This document shows positions 37,079 to 45,922 of a stretch of 64,000 bases of DNA, piece after piece. The position numbers were made by a program, and so were the translations under genes. Source of the DNA: JAEZBP01 sp963832725 (GTDB lineage: Bacteria; Myxococcota_A; Polyangia; Polyangiales; Sandaracinaceae). Under the pieces are notes generated by a model that ran no database searches, was not told the DNA's origin, and saw only the letters and a list, made by a program, of their open reading frames with translations. How positions within the stretch are numbered: position 1 is the stretch's first letter; the number at the start of each line of letters is the position of its first letter. The stretch is taken from positions 558,001-622,000 of the forward strand of contig CAWHVG010000005.1 in the NCBI GenBank assembly GCA_963832725.1, written 5' to 3'.

Positions 37079-37534
37079 ATGGAACACACCACGGCGGTAT
37101 TCCACCAAGAGGAACGGATGAACGAGGCCCTTCGCGACCTCGCCGACCACGGCATCGGCGACGAGCGGGAGGTCGTACCGCCCCAAGACGTGCCGGCCGA
37201 GCACCCCCCGCAATCGTTCTTCGGGCTCTCGCACCGCGTGGTCTACGCGGGGTTCGGCGCGGGGATCGGCGCGATCGCCGGCATGGGCCTCAGCGGCTCC
37301 CCCAGCGGCAGTCCGCTGGCCACCATCTGGCTCGTGCTCGCGGGCGCCGTCATGGGCTCGCTCCTGGGCGGCCTCTTGGGCTTGGCGATCGGTGGGTACA
37401 AGCGGCAAATCTGGATCGACCGAGCGCCCGAGAAGCGGTGGATGGTCCGGGTCGACACGTCGACCCACGAGGACGCCGACCGCGCCGCCCTCACCCTGGA
37501 GAGCTACGGCGCGACGATCATGCACCTGAGCTGA
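37079..37534 (+). CDS. Glycine-rich membrane-hairpin protein
   Basis: A 151-residue protein; start ATG at 37079 preceded by GGAGG. A charged N-terminus (residues 1-50) leads to two Gly/Ala-rich hydrophobic segments (VYAGFGAGIGAIAGMGL and LVLAGAVMGSLLGGLLGLAIGG), then a basic segment (YKRQIWIDRAP) and a small C-terminal domain (WMVRVDTSTHEDADRAALTLESYGATIM). The C-terminal piece resembles the end of proteins that sense or bind at the membrane, but I cannot name the family. It converges with and overlaps the next gene. Confidence 0.65.
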   Translation: MEHTTAVFHQEERMNEALRDLADHGIGDEREVVPPQDVPAEHPPQSFFGLSHRVVYAGFGAGIGAIAGMGLSGSPSGSPLATIWLVLAGAVMGSLLGGLLGLAIGGYKRQIWIDRAPEKRWMVRVDTSTHEDADRAALTLESYGATIMHLS

Positions 37535-38099
37535 AGGCCCGCACCGACACCACCCACTCCAACGTACGCGCGTCCCGCGACCAGCGACCGACCGGGCGGA
37601 GGCGGATGTCGAGCGCCGCTCCGGCGGTCGCGAGCGCTCGTGCCCGGTCGGCGGCGCTGGTGCGGATCTGCACGGGCGCGCCGCGATCGAAGCGGACGCG
37701 GACGGTGGCGCCCGAGGCGTCCCGGACGAACACCCAACGCGCCGCGCTGGCGCGCTCGGGCTGGAGCTGGCGGCGACGCCAGCGCTCGAGCTCGCCGATC
37801 AGCGAGGCCAGCTCGCGCAGGGCCTCGGCCTGGATCGCGAGCGAGTCGAGATCGGGGGAGGCGGCGGCAGGATGGCCTGGCGTCCCTCGAAGTCGTCGCG
37901 AGAGCAGGGCGGAAGACGGGTGGGCTCGAGCATGGACGGAGAGCTCCCTCGCCGCCGAATGAGGCGGCGCACGATCCTCGACCGGCGCAGCGCGCGAGAG
38001 AGGTCGAGGGGGGTGAACCGAAGGGGCGCAGGAGGCCTCTTGAAAGCCCCCGCGTCGTGTCTCCAACAGACGCCCAGAGCCCCCGCCGAACTGACGCAA
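37518..38099 (-). CDS. Hypothetical protein with conserved-looking C-terminus
   Basis: The last 110 residues look coding (LAIQAEALRELASLIGELERWRRRQLQPE helix, then RWVFVRDASGATVRVRFDRGAPVQI, RLRPVGRWSRDARTLEWVVSVRAF), giving a helix followed by a beta-rich unit. The N-terminal 80 residues are Arg/Ser-rich and may not belong, so the start is uncertain. The 3' end overlaps the membrane-protein gene by 17 bases. Confidence 0.45.
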   Translation of the reverse strand: MRQFGGGSGRLLETRRGGFQEASCAPSVHPPRPLSRAAPVEDRAPPHSAARELSVHARAHPSSALLSRRLRGTPGHPAAASPDLDSLAIQAEALRELASLIGELERWRRRQLQPERASAARWVFVRDASGATVRVRFDRGAPVQIRTSAADRARALATAGAALDIRLRPVGRWSRDARTLEWVVSVRAFSSGA

Positions 38100-38272
38100 A
38101 CCTCCCGTTTTGAGAGCGCTTTTCGCGATTTTGGGCGACGACGACGGCGCCCTCCGGGCGGGCTCGCACGGTCACCGGCCGCCGGATCGGGAGCGGCTCG
38201 ATTCCGCGCCGCCAGCGGACGCGCCCGCTGCTTTCTTCACCTCCCGATGCGGAGCGTGGTAGCGCGGTGGAC

Positions 38273-39314
38273 ATGGCACCGATGGGAGCCGACGTTCGGG
38301 TCGTGGGAGTCGGAGGCGCGGGTGGAAACGCGGTCCGGCACCTGTGCACGCGCGGCGTCGAAGGCGTGATCGTGGTTGCGGCGAACACCGACGTGCAGGC
38401 GCTCGCGGCGCATCCCGCCGACGTGCACCTCGCGCTCGGGCGGCGGGTCACGCGCGGCCTGGGCGCCGGCGGGCGGGCTTCGGTCGGGCTGAGCTCGGCC
38501 CGGGAGTCGGCGCCGGCCATCCGGCAGGCGGTGGAGGGCGCGGACCTCGTCTTCGTGGCCGCCGGCCTCGGCGGTGGCACCGGCACCGGCGCGGCGCCGA
38601 TGGTGGCCGCGTTGGCGCGCGAAGCGGGCGCGCTCGTCATCGGCGTGGTCACCCTCCCCTTCGGCTTCGAAGGCGGCCGCCGCACGCGGCTGGCGCTCGA
38701 GGGCCTCCGCGTGCTCGAAGATCACGTCGACTCGGTGCTGGTCATCGAGAACGACCGCCTGCTCGACTTCGCCGGCGCGGACCTGACGGCGCTCGACGCG
38801 TTCGAGCACGCCGACGCGATCCTCGCGGACGGCGTCCGCGGCATCAGCGAGCTGGTGGTCCGGCCCGGGCTGGTCAACCTCGACTTCGCCGACGTGCGCG
38901 CGGTGCTGGCCGACGGCGGACGGGCCGTGATGGGCCTCGGCACCGGACACGGCAAGGATTCGAGCGAAGCTGGCCGTCGAGGCGGCGCTCCACTCGCCGC
39001 TCTTGGCGCGCGACTCCATCGAGGGCGCGCGCGGCGTGCTCCTCTCGTTCACGGTGGACCCGGCGCTGGGGATCGGTCGCATCCATCAGGCCGCGGCGCG
39101 CGTGCAGGCCGAGGTCGACGACGACGCGGAGATCCTCTTCGGCGTGTGTGTCGACCCGACCCTCTCGGACGAAGTCCACGTCTCCATCGTCGCCGCCGGC
39201 CTCCCCGACGAAGCGCCGCGCGCCGCCGAGCGCGAGGCGAGCGCCGAGGTCGAAGTCGAGGTCGCGGTCGCCGCACCGGCCCGCGCCCGCAACGCCCTCG
39301 TCATGCTGCGCTGA
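38273..39314 (+). CDS. FtsZ-family GTPase lacking the C-terminal peptide (frameshifted as sequenced)
   Basis: Tubulin/FtsZ hallmarks: VVGVGGAGGNAVRHL (T1), AANTDVQAL, RGLGAGGRASVG (T2-T3), the signature GGGTGTGAAP (T4), GVVTLPFGFEGGRRTRLA, and ENDRLLDFAGADLTALDAFEHAD. After the break at 38957-38961 (GGATTCGAG for GGATCGAG) the polymerisation domain continues DRAKLAVEAALHSPLL and ARGVLLSFTVDPALG. The repaired length is about 346 residues and it ends ARNALVMLR, with no IPAFLR-type conserved C-terminal peptide for FtsA binding. It is not in a dcw cluster. GTG at 38267 is an alternative start. It is possibly an accessory FtsZ paralogue. Confidence 0.88.
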
Positions 39315-39620
39315 ACGAGGGCTCGAGCGATCGCGAGCGCCGAGGTCGCGCGGACCAAAAAGGCGCGCGTCCAAGACGCCCTCGTCGTGCTCCGCGGAGG
39401 GGGTCTCGGATCCCGAGCAGCTCGCCGACCGCATCCGCCGGCGGGCGGACGGGCTGCCCGAGGCGGCCCTCCCCGCTTCCGTCGCGCCGTGGATTGCGAT
39501 GCCGAAGCGAGGCGACGAGCCCGGCGCATCGTGCTCTCCTTCGTGCGAATGCTGACGTGACGCACGGGCCGCGCCTGTAACCGATGGTCTCCGGCCGCAT
39601 ACTTGCGATCGAGGACTACG
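39315..39620 (+). other. Intergenic region after the FtsZ-like gene
   Basis: About 306 bases. A short stretch (39406-39555) has codon usage like a real gene and translates SDPEQLADRIRRRADGLPE and VAPWIAMPKRGDEPG, ending at a TGA, but has no start or partner. It may be a remnant or chance. No operator or terminator was seen. Confidence 0.3.
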
Positions 39621-40286
39621 ATGCCAGACGCTGCCGAGCCCGATCGCCTCTCGCCCGCGCCGCTCGAGGGTGAGCCCACCCGCCCCGACGACCTGGTGCT
39701 CTACGCCACGAACGGCTGCGGCTACTGCGCCGACGTACGCCACGCCGCCCGCTCGCTCGGCCTGGAGCTGGAGGAGCGCGACGCCTGGGGCGACCCTCAC
39801 CACCGCGCGGAGCTGATGGCCGCCCGCGGACGCCGCACCGTGCCCGTCCTGCGCATCCGCGGCGAAGAGGAGGACCGCTGGATGGGCGAGTCGGCCGACA
39901 TCATCGCCTACCTTCGTCGACGCTTCGGCGACGGTCGCGCTCCGAGCCGCATCCAGCGCATGGCCTGCCACCCCGGCATCAAGTGGGCGATGTGGGGCCT
40001 GCTCGTCCTCGGCGGCGTCACCACCGAGCCGACGCAGAGCATCTTCTGGACCGCCGCCTGCATCGTGGCGGCCGCGCGCAGCTTCTCCTTCGCCCTCACC
40101 TCGCGAGCGCCCATCCACGCCATGGTCGGCGCGGCGTTCACGCTGGGCGCCGTGTCGATCGCCCTGCACGGCCTCGGCATCGCCGAGCTCCCCTGGTGGT
40201 ATGCCGCGTTCGCGATCGTCGCCGTCGCCGCCCTCTCCACCTGGGCGCGCACCCGACGTTCCACCACCGCCGTCGCCGACTCCTGA
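39621..40286 (+). CDS. Glutaredoxin-like domain fused to a membrane domain
   Basis: A 221-residue protein. Residues about 25-105 are a glutaredoxin-like domain with the active-site CGYC and TVPVLRIRG (cis-Pro), then DRWMGESADIIAYLRRRF. After a linker, four helices follow (WAMWGLLVLGG, IFWTAACIVAAARSF, AMVGAAFTLGAVSIAL and WWYAAFAIVAVAALS). It is probably an inner-membrane thiol-redox protein. Start ATG at 39621. Confidence 0.8.
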   Translation: MPDAAEPDRLSPAPLEGEPTRPDDLVLYATNGCGYCADVRHAARSLGLELEERDAWGDPHHRAELMAARGRRTVPVLRIRGEEEDRWMGESADIIAYLRRRFGDGRAPSRIQRMACHPGIKWAMWGLLVLGGVTTEPTQSIFWTAACIVAAARSFSFALTSRAPIHAMVGAAFTLGAVSIALHGLGIAELPWWYAAFAIVAVAALSTWARTRRSTTAVADS

Positions 40287-40305
40287 CACGCGACGACGCA
40301 GTAAT

Positions 40306-40902
40306 TCAGCGGCGGTTGTCGCCTCGCTCCTCGCGCGCCTGCCGATCCGCGTCCGCCAGCGCCTCGCCCAGCGTCTGCGGCTTCGCGGGCTTCTTCGGCG
40401 GACGGCGACGAGGACGACGCCTTCGCGCGAGCAGGCCGAAGAGCGACCAGGCCTCCGCGCCGTCGAGCGGCTTCAGCGGGATGAGGTTGATCGCGACCAG
40501 CAGCAGGTTGGTGAGCTCGAACGCGCCGACCAGATCGGCGAGGAACGCCGAGCGCGGCGCACCGAAGATGGCAACGGCCACCACCGTGAGCACGAAGAGC
40601 GCGAGCTGCGCGAGCACGCCGCCCCAGGCGATGACCGCGCGCTGCACCCGGGTCGGCGACCCGGCCCAGCGGCAGCGCCCGCCGAAGCCGGTCAGATCGA
40701 CCCCGAGGTTCACCAGCCCGGCTCGGTGCACCAGCGCCGCGTGCCCCGCCTCGTGGAGCGCGATCACCAAGAAGATGCCGAGCCACAGCCCGGGCGCGAT
40801 CCGCCCGCCGCTGAAGAGCAACGCGCCGAGGGGCAGCGTCCAGTGCAGCCGGATCGGCACCCCGCGCACGCGCATCACCGTCCAATAGCCGCGGTCCATC
40901 AT
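40306..40902 (-). CDS. Compact M50 site-2 protease
   Basis: A 198-residue protein with the zinc motif HEAGH at residues 50-54 and the distal Asp motif PLKPLDGAEAW. Four or five helices and no PDZ or CBS domain, so it is one of the minimal M50 types (SpoIVFB/Rce1-unrelated). The C-terminal tail is Arg/Lys-rich. ATG 40899 and 40917 are alternative starts. Its substrate is unknown; it is distinct from the RseP-like gene at 21035. Confidence 0.85.
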   Translation of the reverse strand: MMDRGYWTVMRVRGVPIRLHWTLPLGALLFSGGRIAPGLWLGIFLVIALHEAGHAALVHRAGLVNLGVDLTGFGGRCRWAGSPTRVQRAVIAWGGVLAQLALFVLTVVAVAIFGAPRSAFLADLVGAFELTNLLLVAINLIPLKPLDGAEAWSLFGLLARRRRPRRRPPKKPAKPQTLGEALADADRQAREERGDNRR

Positions 40903-40954
40903 CGTTCTGGCAGACATCGAATGGTGACCGAGTGTTCCCGTCGCGGTCCAGAGC

Positions 40955-41088
40955 ACCGATCCATTCGGAGAGCCGAGAAAGCGTGGCGCGCGCCGTGGTC
41001 CAGCCGTGGCTCGGGCCGACGAGGCGATGCCAGAGCATCGTCGAGGAGGCACGGGCCGCGGATGGGCCGCGGCCCGCCCGCGATTTCC
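40955..41088 (+). repeat. Shared leader element, copy B
   Basis: Matches 22226-22360 in the same orientation, with a 29-base identical core at 41003-41031. It ends at GCGATTTCC about 75 bases before the start of another DAG-linker lipoprotein. The 259-base gap it sits in contains no gene. Confidence 0.7.
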
Positions 41089-41161
41089 GGCGGATTCGAA
41101 TGAATCGGTGCTCCAGCGTTGCTAGCGTGTCCCGTGGTGCAACACGCTTCGGGAGAATGAC

Positions 41162-41833
41162 ATGAGGACCACCTTCGCTTCGACGCCCCGCCTGCTGCTC
41201 GGGCTGCTGACGTCCCTTTCCATGGCGGCCTGCAGCGACAGCCACAGCGCGATCTTGCCGGATGGCGCCCCGAGCCCCGGGCAGGACGGCGGATACTCGA
41301 TCGCGCTCGACGCCGCCCCGCCTTCGGTCGCCGACGCCGCGCCGCCGACCGCCGTCGACGCCGGCCCGCCGCAGATTGCCGACGCCGGCCCGCCGACCGC
41401 GATCGACGCCGGCCCGCCGACCGCCGTGGATGGGAGCGTTCCGACCATGATGGGCGCCGTCGGCTCCGCCTGTGGCGGCGACGGTGACTGCAACGCCATC
41501 GCGAGTGGCATGTGCATGACCACCATCGGCTCGGGTACGTTCGCGTTCACCTTCCCCGGCGGCTACTGCACCGCGATGTGCACGCCCGGCAGCGGCTCCA
41601 GCACCTGCGGGGCCGGCGCGGACTGCTACTCGACCGGCTTCGGCGGCGGCGGCTACTGCGTCAAGACCTGCGCCAGCGACGCGGACTGCCGCCCTGCCGA
41701 GGGATACACCTGCCGCATGCCCCCCTTCGGCGGCGGCAGCACCATGTACTGCATGCCCCCCTTCGGCGGCCCCGGTGGTGGCGGAGGCCCCGGTGGCGGC
41801 GGAGGCGGCCTCCCCTTCGACGCGGGCCTCTGA
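41162..41833 (+). CDS. Lipoprotein with Asp-Ala-Gly-Pro-Pro repeat linker and Cys-rich module
   Basis: A 223-residue lipoprotein; lipobox LSMAAC. Residues 45-95 are an eight-fold low-complexity linker (DAAPP/DAGPP with TAV, TAI, QIA inserts). The rest is Cys-rich (CGGDGDCNAIASGMCM, CASDADCRPAEGYTCR) and ends in a Gly/Pro-rich tail. Start ATG at 41162 follows a weak GGGAG. It resembles the lipoprotein at 22286 in linker style and shared leader; function unknown. Confidence 0.8.
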   Translation: MRTTFASTPRLLLGLLTSLSMAACSDSHSAILPDGAPSPGQDGGYSIALDAAPPSVADAAPPTAVDAGPPQIADAGPPTAIDAGPPTAVDGSVPTMMGAVGSACGGDGDCNAIASGMCMTTIGSGTFAFTFPGGYCTAMCTPGSGSSTCGAGADCYSTGFGGGGYCVKTCASDADCRPAEGYTCRMPPFGGGSTMYCMPPFGGPGGGGGPGGGGGGLPFDAGL

Positions 41834-42071
41834 GCCGCGGCTCTCGGTCGAGATCCGGCTCCGCTCCGCGATCCGTTCACGGCCGATCGCGGGTCGCATC
41901 GCGCGTCAGCGCGGTCCGCAGGTCTCGCTGGGCGACTCGACGGTCGCCCGCGAGGCCAGCGGACGAGCGCACGGCTGCGCCTGCACTCCCGCCGTCGGGC
42001 CTCACGCGGATCGCGCGTTGGCCCAGCGAGCGCCCCTGCCGATAGCCAACTTCTTTTCCAACGCCTCGGGA

Positions 42072-42800
42072 GCCCCCGAGCTCCTTTTCCGGGACGACGA
42101 CCCACACCTCGCGAGCCGTCCGAGACGAACGCGGCCGTCTCCGGGTCGCTCGGAGGCCCCCTCGGACGTCGGCCAAATGCTCTCCGGTCCTCGCGAGCGC
42201 CGAAACTCATTTCCGGGACGGCGAGCGGTGCCTCCGGAGTGCTCCGAATCGTTCGCGCCCGGCTCCGGGCCGCTCCCGAGCGCCTCTCCGGCGTTCGCCA
42301 GATACCTTGGAGCCCTCCCGAGCGCCGAAACTCATTTCCGGGACGGCGAGCGGTGCCTCCGGAGTGCTCCGAATCGTTCGCGCCCGGCTCCGGGCCGCTC
42401 CCGAGCGCCTCTCCGGCGTTCGCCAGATACCTTGGAGCCCTCCCGAGCGCCCAACTTCATTTCCCGAACGCTGAGCCCCGCCTTCCGAGTGCTCCGAATC
42501 GTTCGCGCCCGGCTCCGGGCCGCTCCCGAGCGCCTCTCCGGCGTTCGCCAGATACCTTGGAGCCCTCCCGAGCGCCCAACTTCATTTCCCGAACGCTGAG
42601 CCCCGCCTCCCGAGCGCTCCGAAGCGTTCGCGCCCGGCTCCAGGCCGCTCCCGAGCGCCTCTCCGGCACCCAGCAAATGCTGAGGAGCCCTCGCGAGCAC
42701 CCGAATTCATTTCCAGGACGGCGCAGCGCGCCTCGTGAGCGCTTCGACACGAACGCGCCCGTCTCGGCGCCGCTCTCGACCATCTCAGCCTCGTTCTCGG
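42072..42800. repeat. Tandem array of 125-bp noncoding units
   Basis: Units start at about 42197, 42322, 42447, 42572 and 42697, exactly 125 bp apart, with a divergent 119-bp unit before them and a degenerate end. Units 1 and 2 look identical; units 3-4 share the second half but differ in the first (units 1-2 open GCGCCGAAACTCATTTC, units 3-4 GCGCCCAACTTCATTTC). Each holds the hairpin GCCCGGCTCCGGGC. The unit length is not a multiple of three, so it is not a coding repeat. The remaining bases of 41834-42964 show no gene. Confidence 0.9.
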
Positions 42801-42964
42801 CCTGTTCCCTCCTGCTCGCGGGCGGCGCGGGGGTATTCGAGGACATTCGCCCACCGCCCCTCGGGGGTTGCAACGCGGGGCGGAATGTCGCAGTGTGGAC
42901 CGCGACGGGGGAACGCTCATCCGCCCCCGTCTTGTGCGCGATTCGCGCAGAGAGGAGGGGCAGG

Positions 42965-43909
42965 ATGGCATTGAATCAGCTCAGCAACGCCGAGATGGCC
43001 AAGTTCAGCGCCGATCTCGTGCGAGGGGGAAGCTCGGAACACGACGCGCTGGAAGCGCATCCCGCGTCCGCCGCGCTCATTCCCACCATCGAGGCGGCTC
43101 ACGAGATGATCCTGGCGGCGCAACCGCCGAGCAAGAGCGAGATCGCGGAGATCACGGAACAGCTCGACGTCGCCGACGGCCGCCACGACACGTTGGTGCG
43201 GGGGATTGAGGCGCGGCTCGTCAGCGAGATTGCGTTCACGAACGACGCCGCGACCCGCGACGCGCTCACCACCGCCCGCAACGCGGTCAATCCCGAAGGG
43301 CTCTCGTTGGTCATCGAGTCGTACAACGACGAGGCCGGGCAGGCGGAGCTGCGCGAGCCGCGGATCAGCGAAGACGTCCGCAAGACGCTCGCGAAGCTGA
43401 AGCTCATCGACGACTCGACCTGCGCCGACCGGCTCGACGAGCTGAACCAGGTCGCGCGGCAGATTGGGGAGCTGGAGAAGCGGCGCGGGCGGCTCGTGGA
43501 CGCGGGCGCCGAGAGCCCGGACGGCCGGGCCGCACGGAGCCAGTGGATGGGCGCCATCAAGGCGCTCGCCAGCGTGCTGAAGGCCATCGGCGTGGACGAG
43601 CAGCCGATCCTCGGTCGCATCCGTGACGCCTCGGCCGCCGCCGAGCGAGCGGGCCGCGGAACCAGCAGGGGCTCGACCACGGCCGCTGCGTCGACCGGCG
43701 CCTCGGGCGATCCGGCGGGCGGCAGTTCGACGAGCGGGAGCGAGACCACGGGCGCGACGGCAGGGGACGGCGCGCAGACGGACGGCGCGCAGGGGGACGG
43801 CGGGCAGCTCGTCCGGTCCGCAGAGCTCGGACCCGAGCACGAGCTCCTGACGCCGGGCGGGCGCGAGACGGGCTGCCTTCGACGTCCGTCTCGCTCGCGC
43901 TCGCGCTAG
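42965..43909 (+). CDS. Hypothetical alpha-helical protein with Ser/Gly-rich tail
   Basis: A 314-residue protein with a strong ribosome-binding site GAGGAGG at 42952-42958. The first 215 residues are largely helical (NAEMAKFSADLVRGGSS, PSKSEIAEITEQLDVADGRHDTLVRGIEARL, DRLDELNQVARQIGELEKRRGRLVDAG), with a coiled-coil character. A Gly/Ser/Thr-rich low-complexity tail follows. Its stop codon TAG (43907-43909) shares its AG with the 162-bp inverted-repeat element, so the end of the gene may have been altered by insertion. I recognise no family. Confidence 0.6.
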   Translation: MALNQLSNAEMAKFSADLVRGGSSEHDALEAHPASAALIPTIEAAHEMILAAQPPSKSEIAEITEQLDVADGRHDTLVRGIEARLVSEIAFTNDAATRDALTTARNAVNPEGLSLVIESYNDEAGQAELREPRISEDVRKTLAKLKLIDDSTCADRLDELNQVARQIGELEKRRGRLVDAGAESPDGRAARSQWMGAIKALASVLKAIGVDEQPILGRIRDASAAAERAGRGTSRGSTTAAASTGASGDPAGGSSTSGSETTGATAGDGAQTDGAQGDGGQLVRSAELGPEHELLTPGGRETGCLRRPSRSRSR

Positions 43910-44069
43910 TCACCCGGAACAGCAGTGAGTGGTAAATCCCGGCGAGCCATCGGCGTGCGAATCAAGGAACGACGACGAGGAATACCAAAGGTATTTCGAG
44001 GAGGAGTGACGCTGAGTCGCGCGTCGAGGGCCGGTGGGGTTTTGCCACGAATCGCTGAGACGGGTGACT
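43908..44069 (+). mobile_element. 162-bp terminal-inverted-repeat element, copy 2 (MITE-like)
   Basis: The second copy of the element at 23698-23859, with the same AGTCACCCG/CGGGTGACT ends and the internal AATACC-AAA-GGTATT hairpin. It lies between the hypothetical helical gene and the next lipoprotein, starting inside the former's stop codon. Near-identity over 162 bases 20 kb apart argues for recent copying or strong constraint. Confidence 0.85.
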
Positions 44070-44082
44070 CGCCTCGGACGCA

Positions 44083-44983
44083 ATGATGCGGGCGTGGCGC
44101 GAATTCGTGGCGGTGGGGGCGGCGTGCGCGATGTGGGCGTGCGGCGGGCAGACGCCGCGCGTGGAGCCGCCACCCCCGCCACCCCCGCCTCCCGAGCCGC
44201 CCCCGCTGTGCACCCGCCGAGACGAGATTCCCGGCTCCCGCGCCGCTCGCGGTCGACGGCTACCCGCTGCCGGTGCGGACCTATCCGCCCGAGCAGATCA
44301 CCGAGCTGGCGCGGGAGGTACACGCGCGCTCGCCCGAGTGGACCGTGGAGCTCGATCGGTACGGATACCTGCGCCTCGCGGCGAGCCGGCCGTCGCCGGA
44401 AGCGCCCGAGGGTTCGATTCGGGAGACCGAGCCGACCGAGGGCGATCTCGAACGCGTGCGCGAGCTCGTCCGCGACAACCCTGCGATCTTCGGCGACACC
44501 GACGCGCACCGCGTGATCACGCCGCATCGGATCGGGAGCGCGATCACGGTGCAGTACTGGAGCTCGGGGTGATCTCGATGCAGCCCCTCGGTCCGGTGGT
44601 GGATCTCGCGCGCGGACGCACGTTCCCCACCGATCGGCTCACGCCCGACGAGGCGTTCGGGCCGTGGGGCGACACGGAGCTCGTCGAATGCCAGGTCATC
44701 GACGAGCCGCCCGCCTGCGATCCGGTGACGCCGAGCGGACTCGAGTGCGTGCCGCCCCCTCCGCCTTCGCTGCCCCCGCCGACCGTCATGCACTTCGCCG
44801 ACGTCTGGGAGAGAGCCGAATTGCAGACGCTGGTAGCCGGAACGCCGCCCGCGCTGCGCGAGGTGTATTGGTTGCCGCTCCATCCCCCGGATGGTTGCCT
44901 CGCGACCGCATGTGCGCCCGTGCCGGAGATGATTCGACGCACACACGGGCGAGGTGCTGCAGTGGACGCCCGCGATGCCGTGA
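44083..44983 (+). CDS. Lipoprotein of unknown function (three frameshifts as sequenced)
   Basis: The start MMRAWREF gives a lipobox near ACAMWAC and a poly-Pro segment (PPPPPPPPPEPPP). The frame is broken at 44226-44230 and 44931-44935, each GATTC where GATC is expected. A third shift lies around 44570, where a TGA interrupts in one frame. Repair gives DEIPAPAPLAVDGYPLPV early and EMIDAHTGEVLQWTPAMP at the end (stop 44981-44983). The middle reads continuously from RTYPPEQITELAREVHARSPEW to VVDLARGRTFPTDRL. Alternatively two genes meet at 44570. Function unknown. Confidence 0.55.
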
Positions 44984-45115
44984 CCGCCGAAGCCTGTCCG
45001 CGAGGTCGAGCTCTGGGGCGTTGCGCACACGGGACTACCTCGGCCCCTGCGTGGGAGTGAGGCGTACCCGGCGCGCCTGGTACGATGCTCGTTCTCATCC
45101 ATCGGAGGGATGCAC

Positions 45116-45916
45116 ATGCGTACCACGCGTTTCGGAGCCGTTTGCGCTGCCTCGCTCTTGCTCGCCGCCTGCGGGTCGGACGAGCAGGAAGCCGACATCG
45201 CGCCCATCGCCGCCGCACCGTCCGCGGTCGCCGTGCCCGGCGCCAGTCACGGAGGGACGGTCGTGGCGGCAGGCCCACAGCAGGTGGAGGTGGTCCCGAG
45301 CCAGGACGGAACGGTGAGCGCCTACGTGGTCTCGCCAGAGCCGCCGCCCCCGGGCCAGACGCAGATCACGGTGCAGGTGCCTGCCAACGATGGGCAGACC
45401 CACCCGGTGATGCTGGTCTGGGATCCGGCCCAGCAGCGCTACCTCGGGCGGCTCCGCCGGGTCCACCCCGTCGCCGGGCCGGTGCAGGTCACGGTGGTGG
45501 TCGATGGGCAGCGCTATCAGGGCAGCGCGCCGCAGCTGGTGGTGGTGAACGCAGCACCGCCGCCGCCGCCGAACGTGCGGGTGAACGCCCCGGCCCGGCC
45601 GCGCCGCACCAACGTCGTGGTCGAGGCGCCGCGGCCGCGGCCCGGCGTCAACGTGATCGTCCAAGGGCCGCAGCCGCCTCGGCCCCAGGTCGACGTGGTC
45701 CTCGCCGCGCCGCCGCCGCCTCCGGGCGTAGTGGTGGTCGGGCCCCGACCGCGACGGCCGGGTGTGGTCATCGCCGCGCCGCCCGGACCGCCGGGCGTGG
45801 TGGTCGTGGAAGGGCGCGAACGTCACCACCACGACCACGACCGGCACCACGGCCGGCACCGCGGCTGGGGTCGCGGCCACGGCCACGGCCACGGTCGAGG
45901 GCACCGGCACCACTGA
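45116..45916 (+). CDS. Proline-rich lipoprotein with His-rich C-terminus
   Basis: A 266-residue lipoprotein; lipobox LLLAAC. The ribosome-binding site GGAGG at 45104-45108 fixes ATG 45116 over 45110. Residues about 60-145 may form a beta domain (PPGQTQITVQVPANDGQTHPVMLVW). A long Pro/Val-rich repeat region follows, then a C-terminus dominated by His/Asp/Gly (HHHDHDRHHGRHRGWG) that should bind metal ions. It is probably outer-membrane-associated. Only six bases separate it from the HlyD-like gene, suggesting an operon. Confidence 0.7.
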   Translation: MRTTRFGAVCAASLLLAACGSDEQEADIAPIAAAPSAVAVPGASHGGTVVAAGPQQVEVVPSQDGTVSAYVVSPEPPPPGQTQITVQVPANDGQTHPVMLVWDPAQQRYLGRLRRVHPVAGPVQVTVVVDGQRYQGSAPQLVVVNAAPPPPPNVRVNAPARPRRTNVVVEAPRPRPGVNVIVQGPQPPRPQVDVVLAAPPPPPGVVVVGPRPRRPGVVIAAPPGPPGVVVVEGRERHHHDHDRHHGRHRGWGRGHGHGHGRGHRHH

Positions 45917-45922
45917 TCACCC

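Noticed and set aside
35593..37962. A 789-residue plus-strand frame opposite the Cys-rich lipoprotein
   Set aside because: It is the reverse of the Cys repeat region and shows only low-complexity Ala/Arg/Val composition.
42072..42800. CRISPR array
   Set aside because: Units are 125 bp with no short conserved repeat separated by unique spacers, and no cas genes lie near.
42239..43909. A 556-residue open frame running through the 125-bp array into the helical gene
   Set aside because: The array period is not a multiple of three, so each unit is read in a different frame. A strong ribosome-binding site marks 42965 as the true start.
44560..44590. A clear gene boundary between two lipoprotein-region genes
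   Set aside because: The sequence reads as one protein if a base is missing here. I kept it as one gene but note the alternative in the feature.
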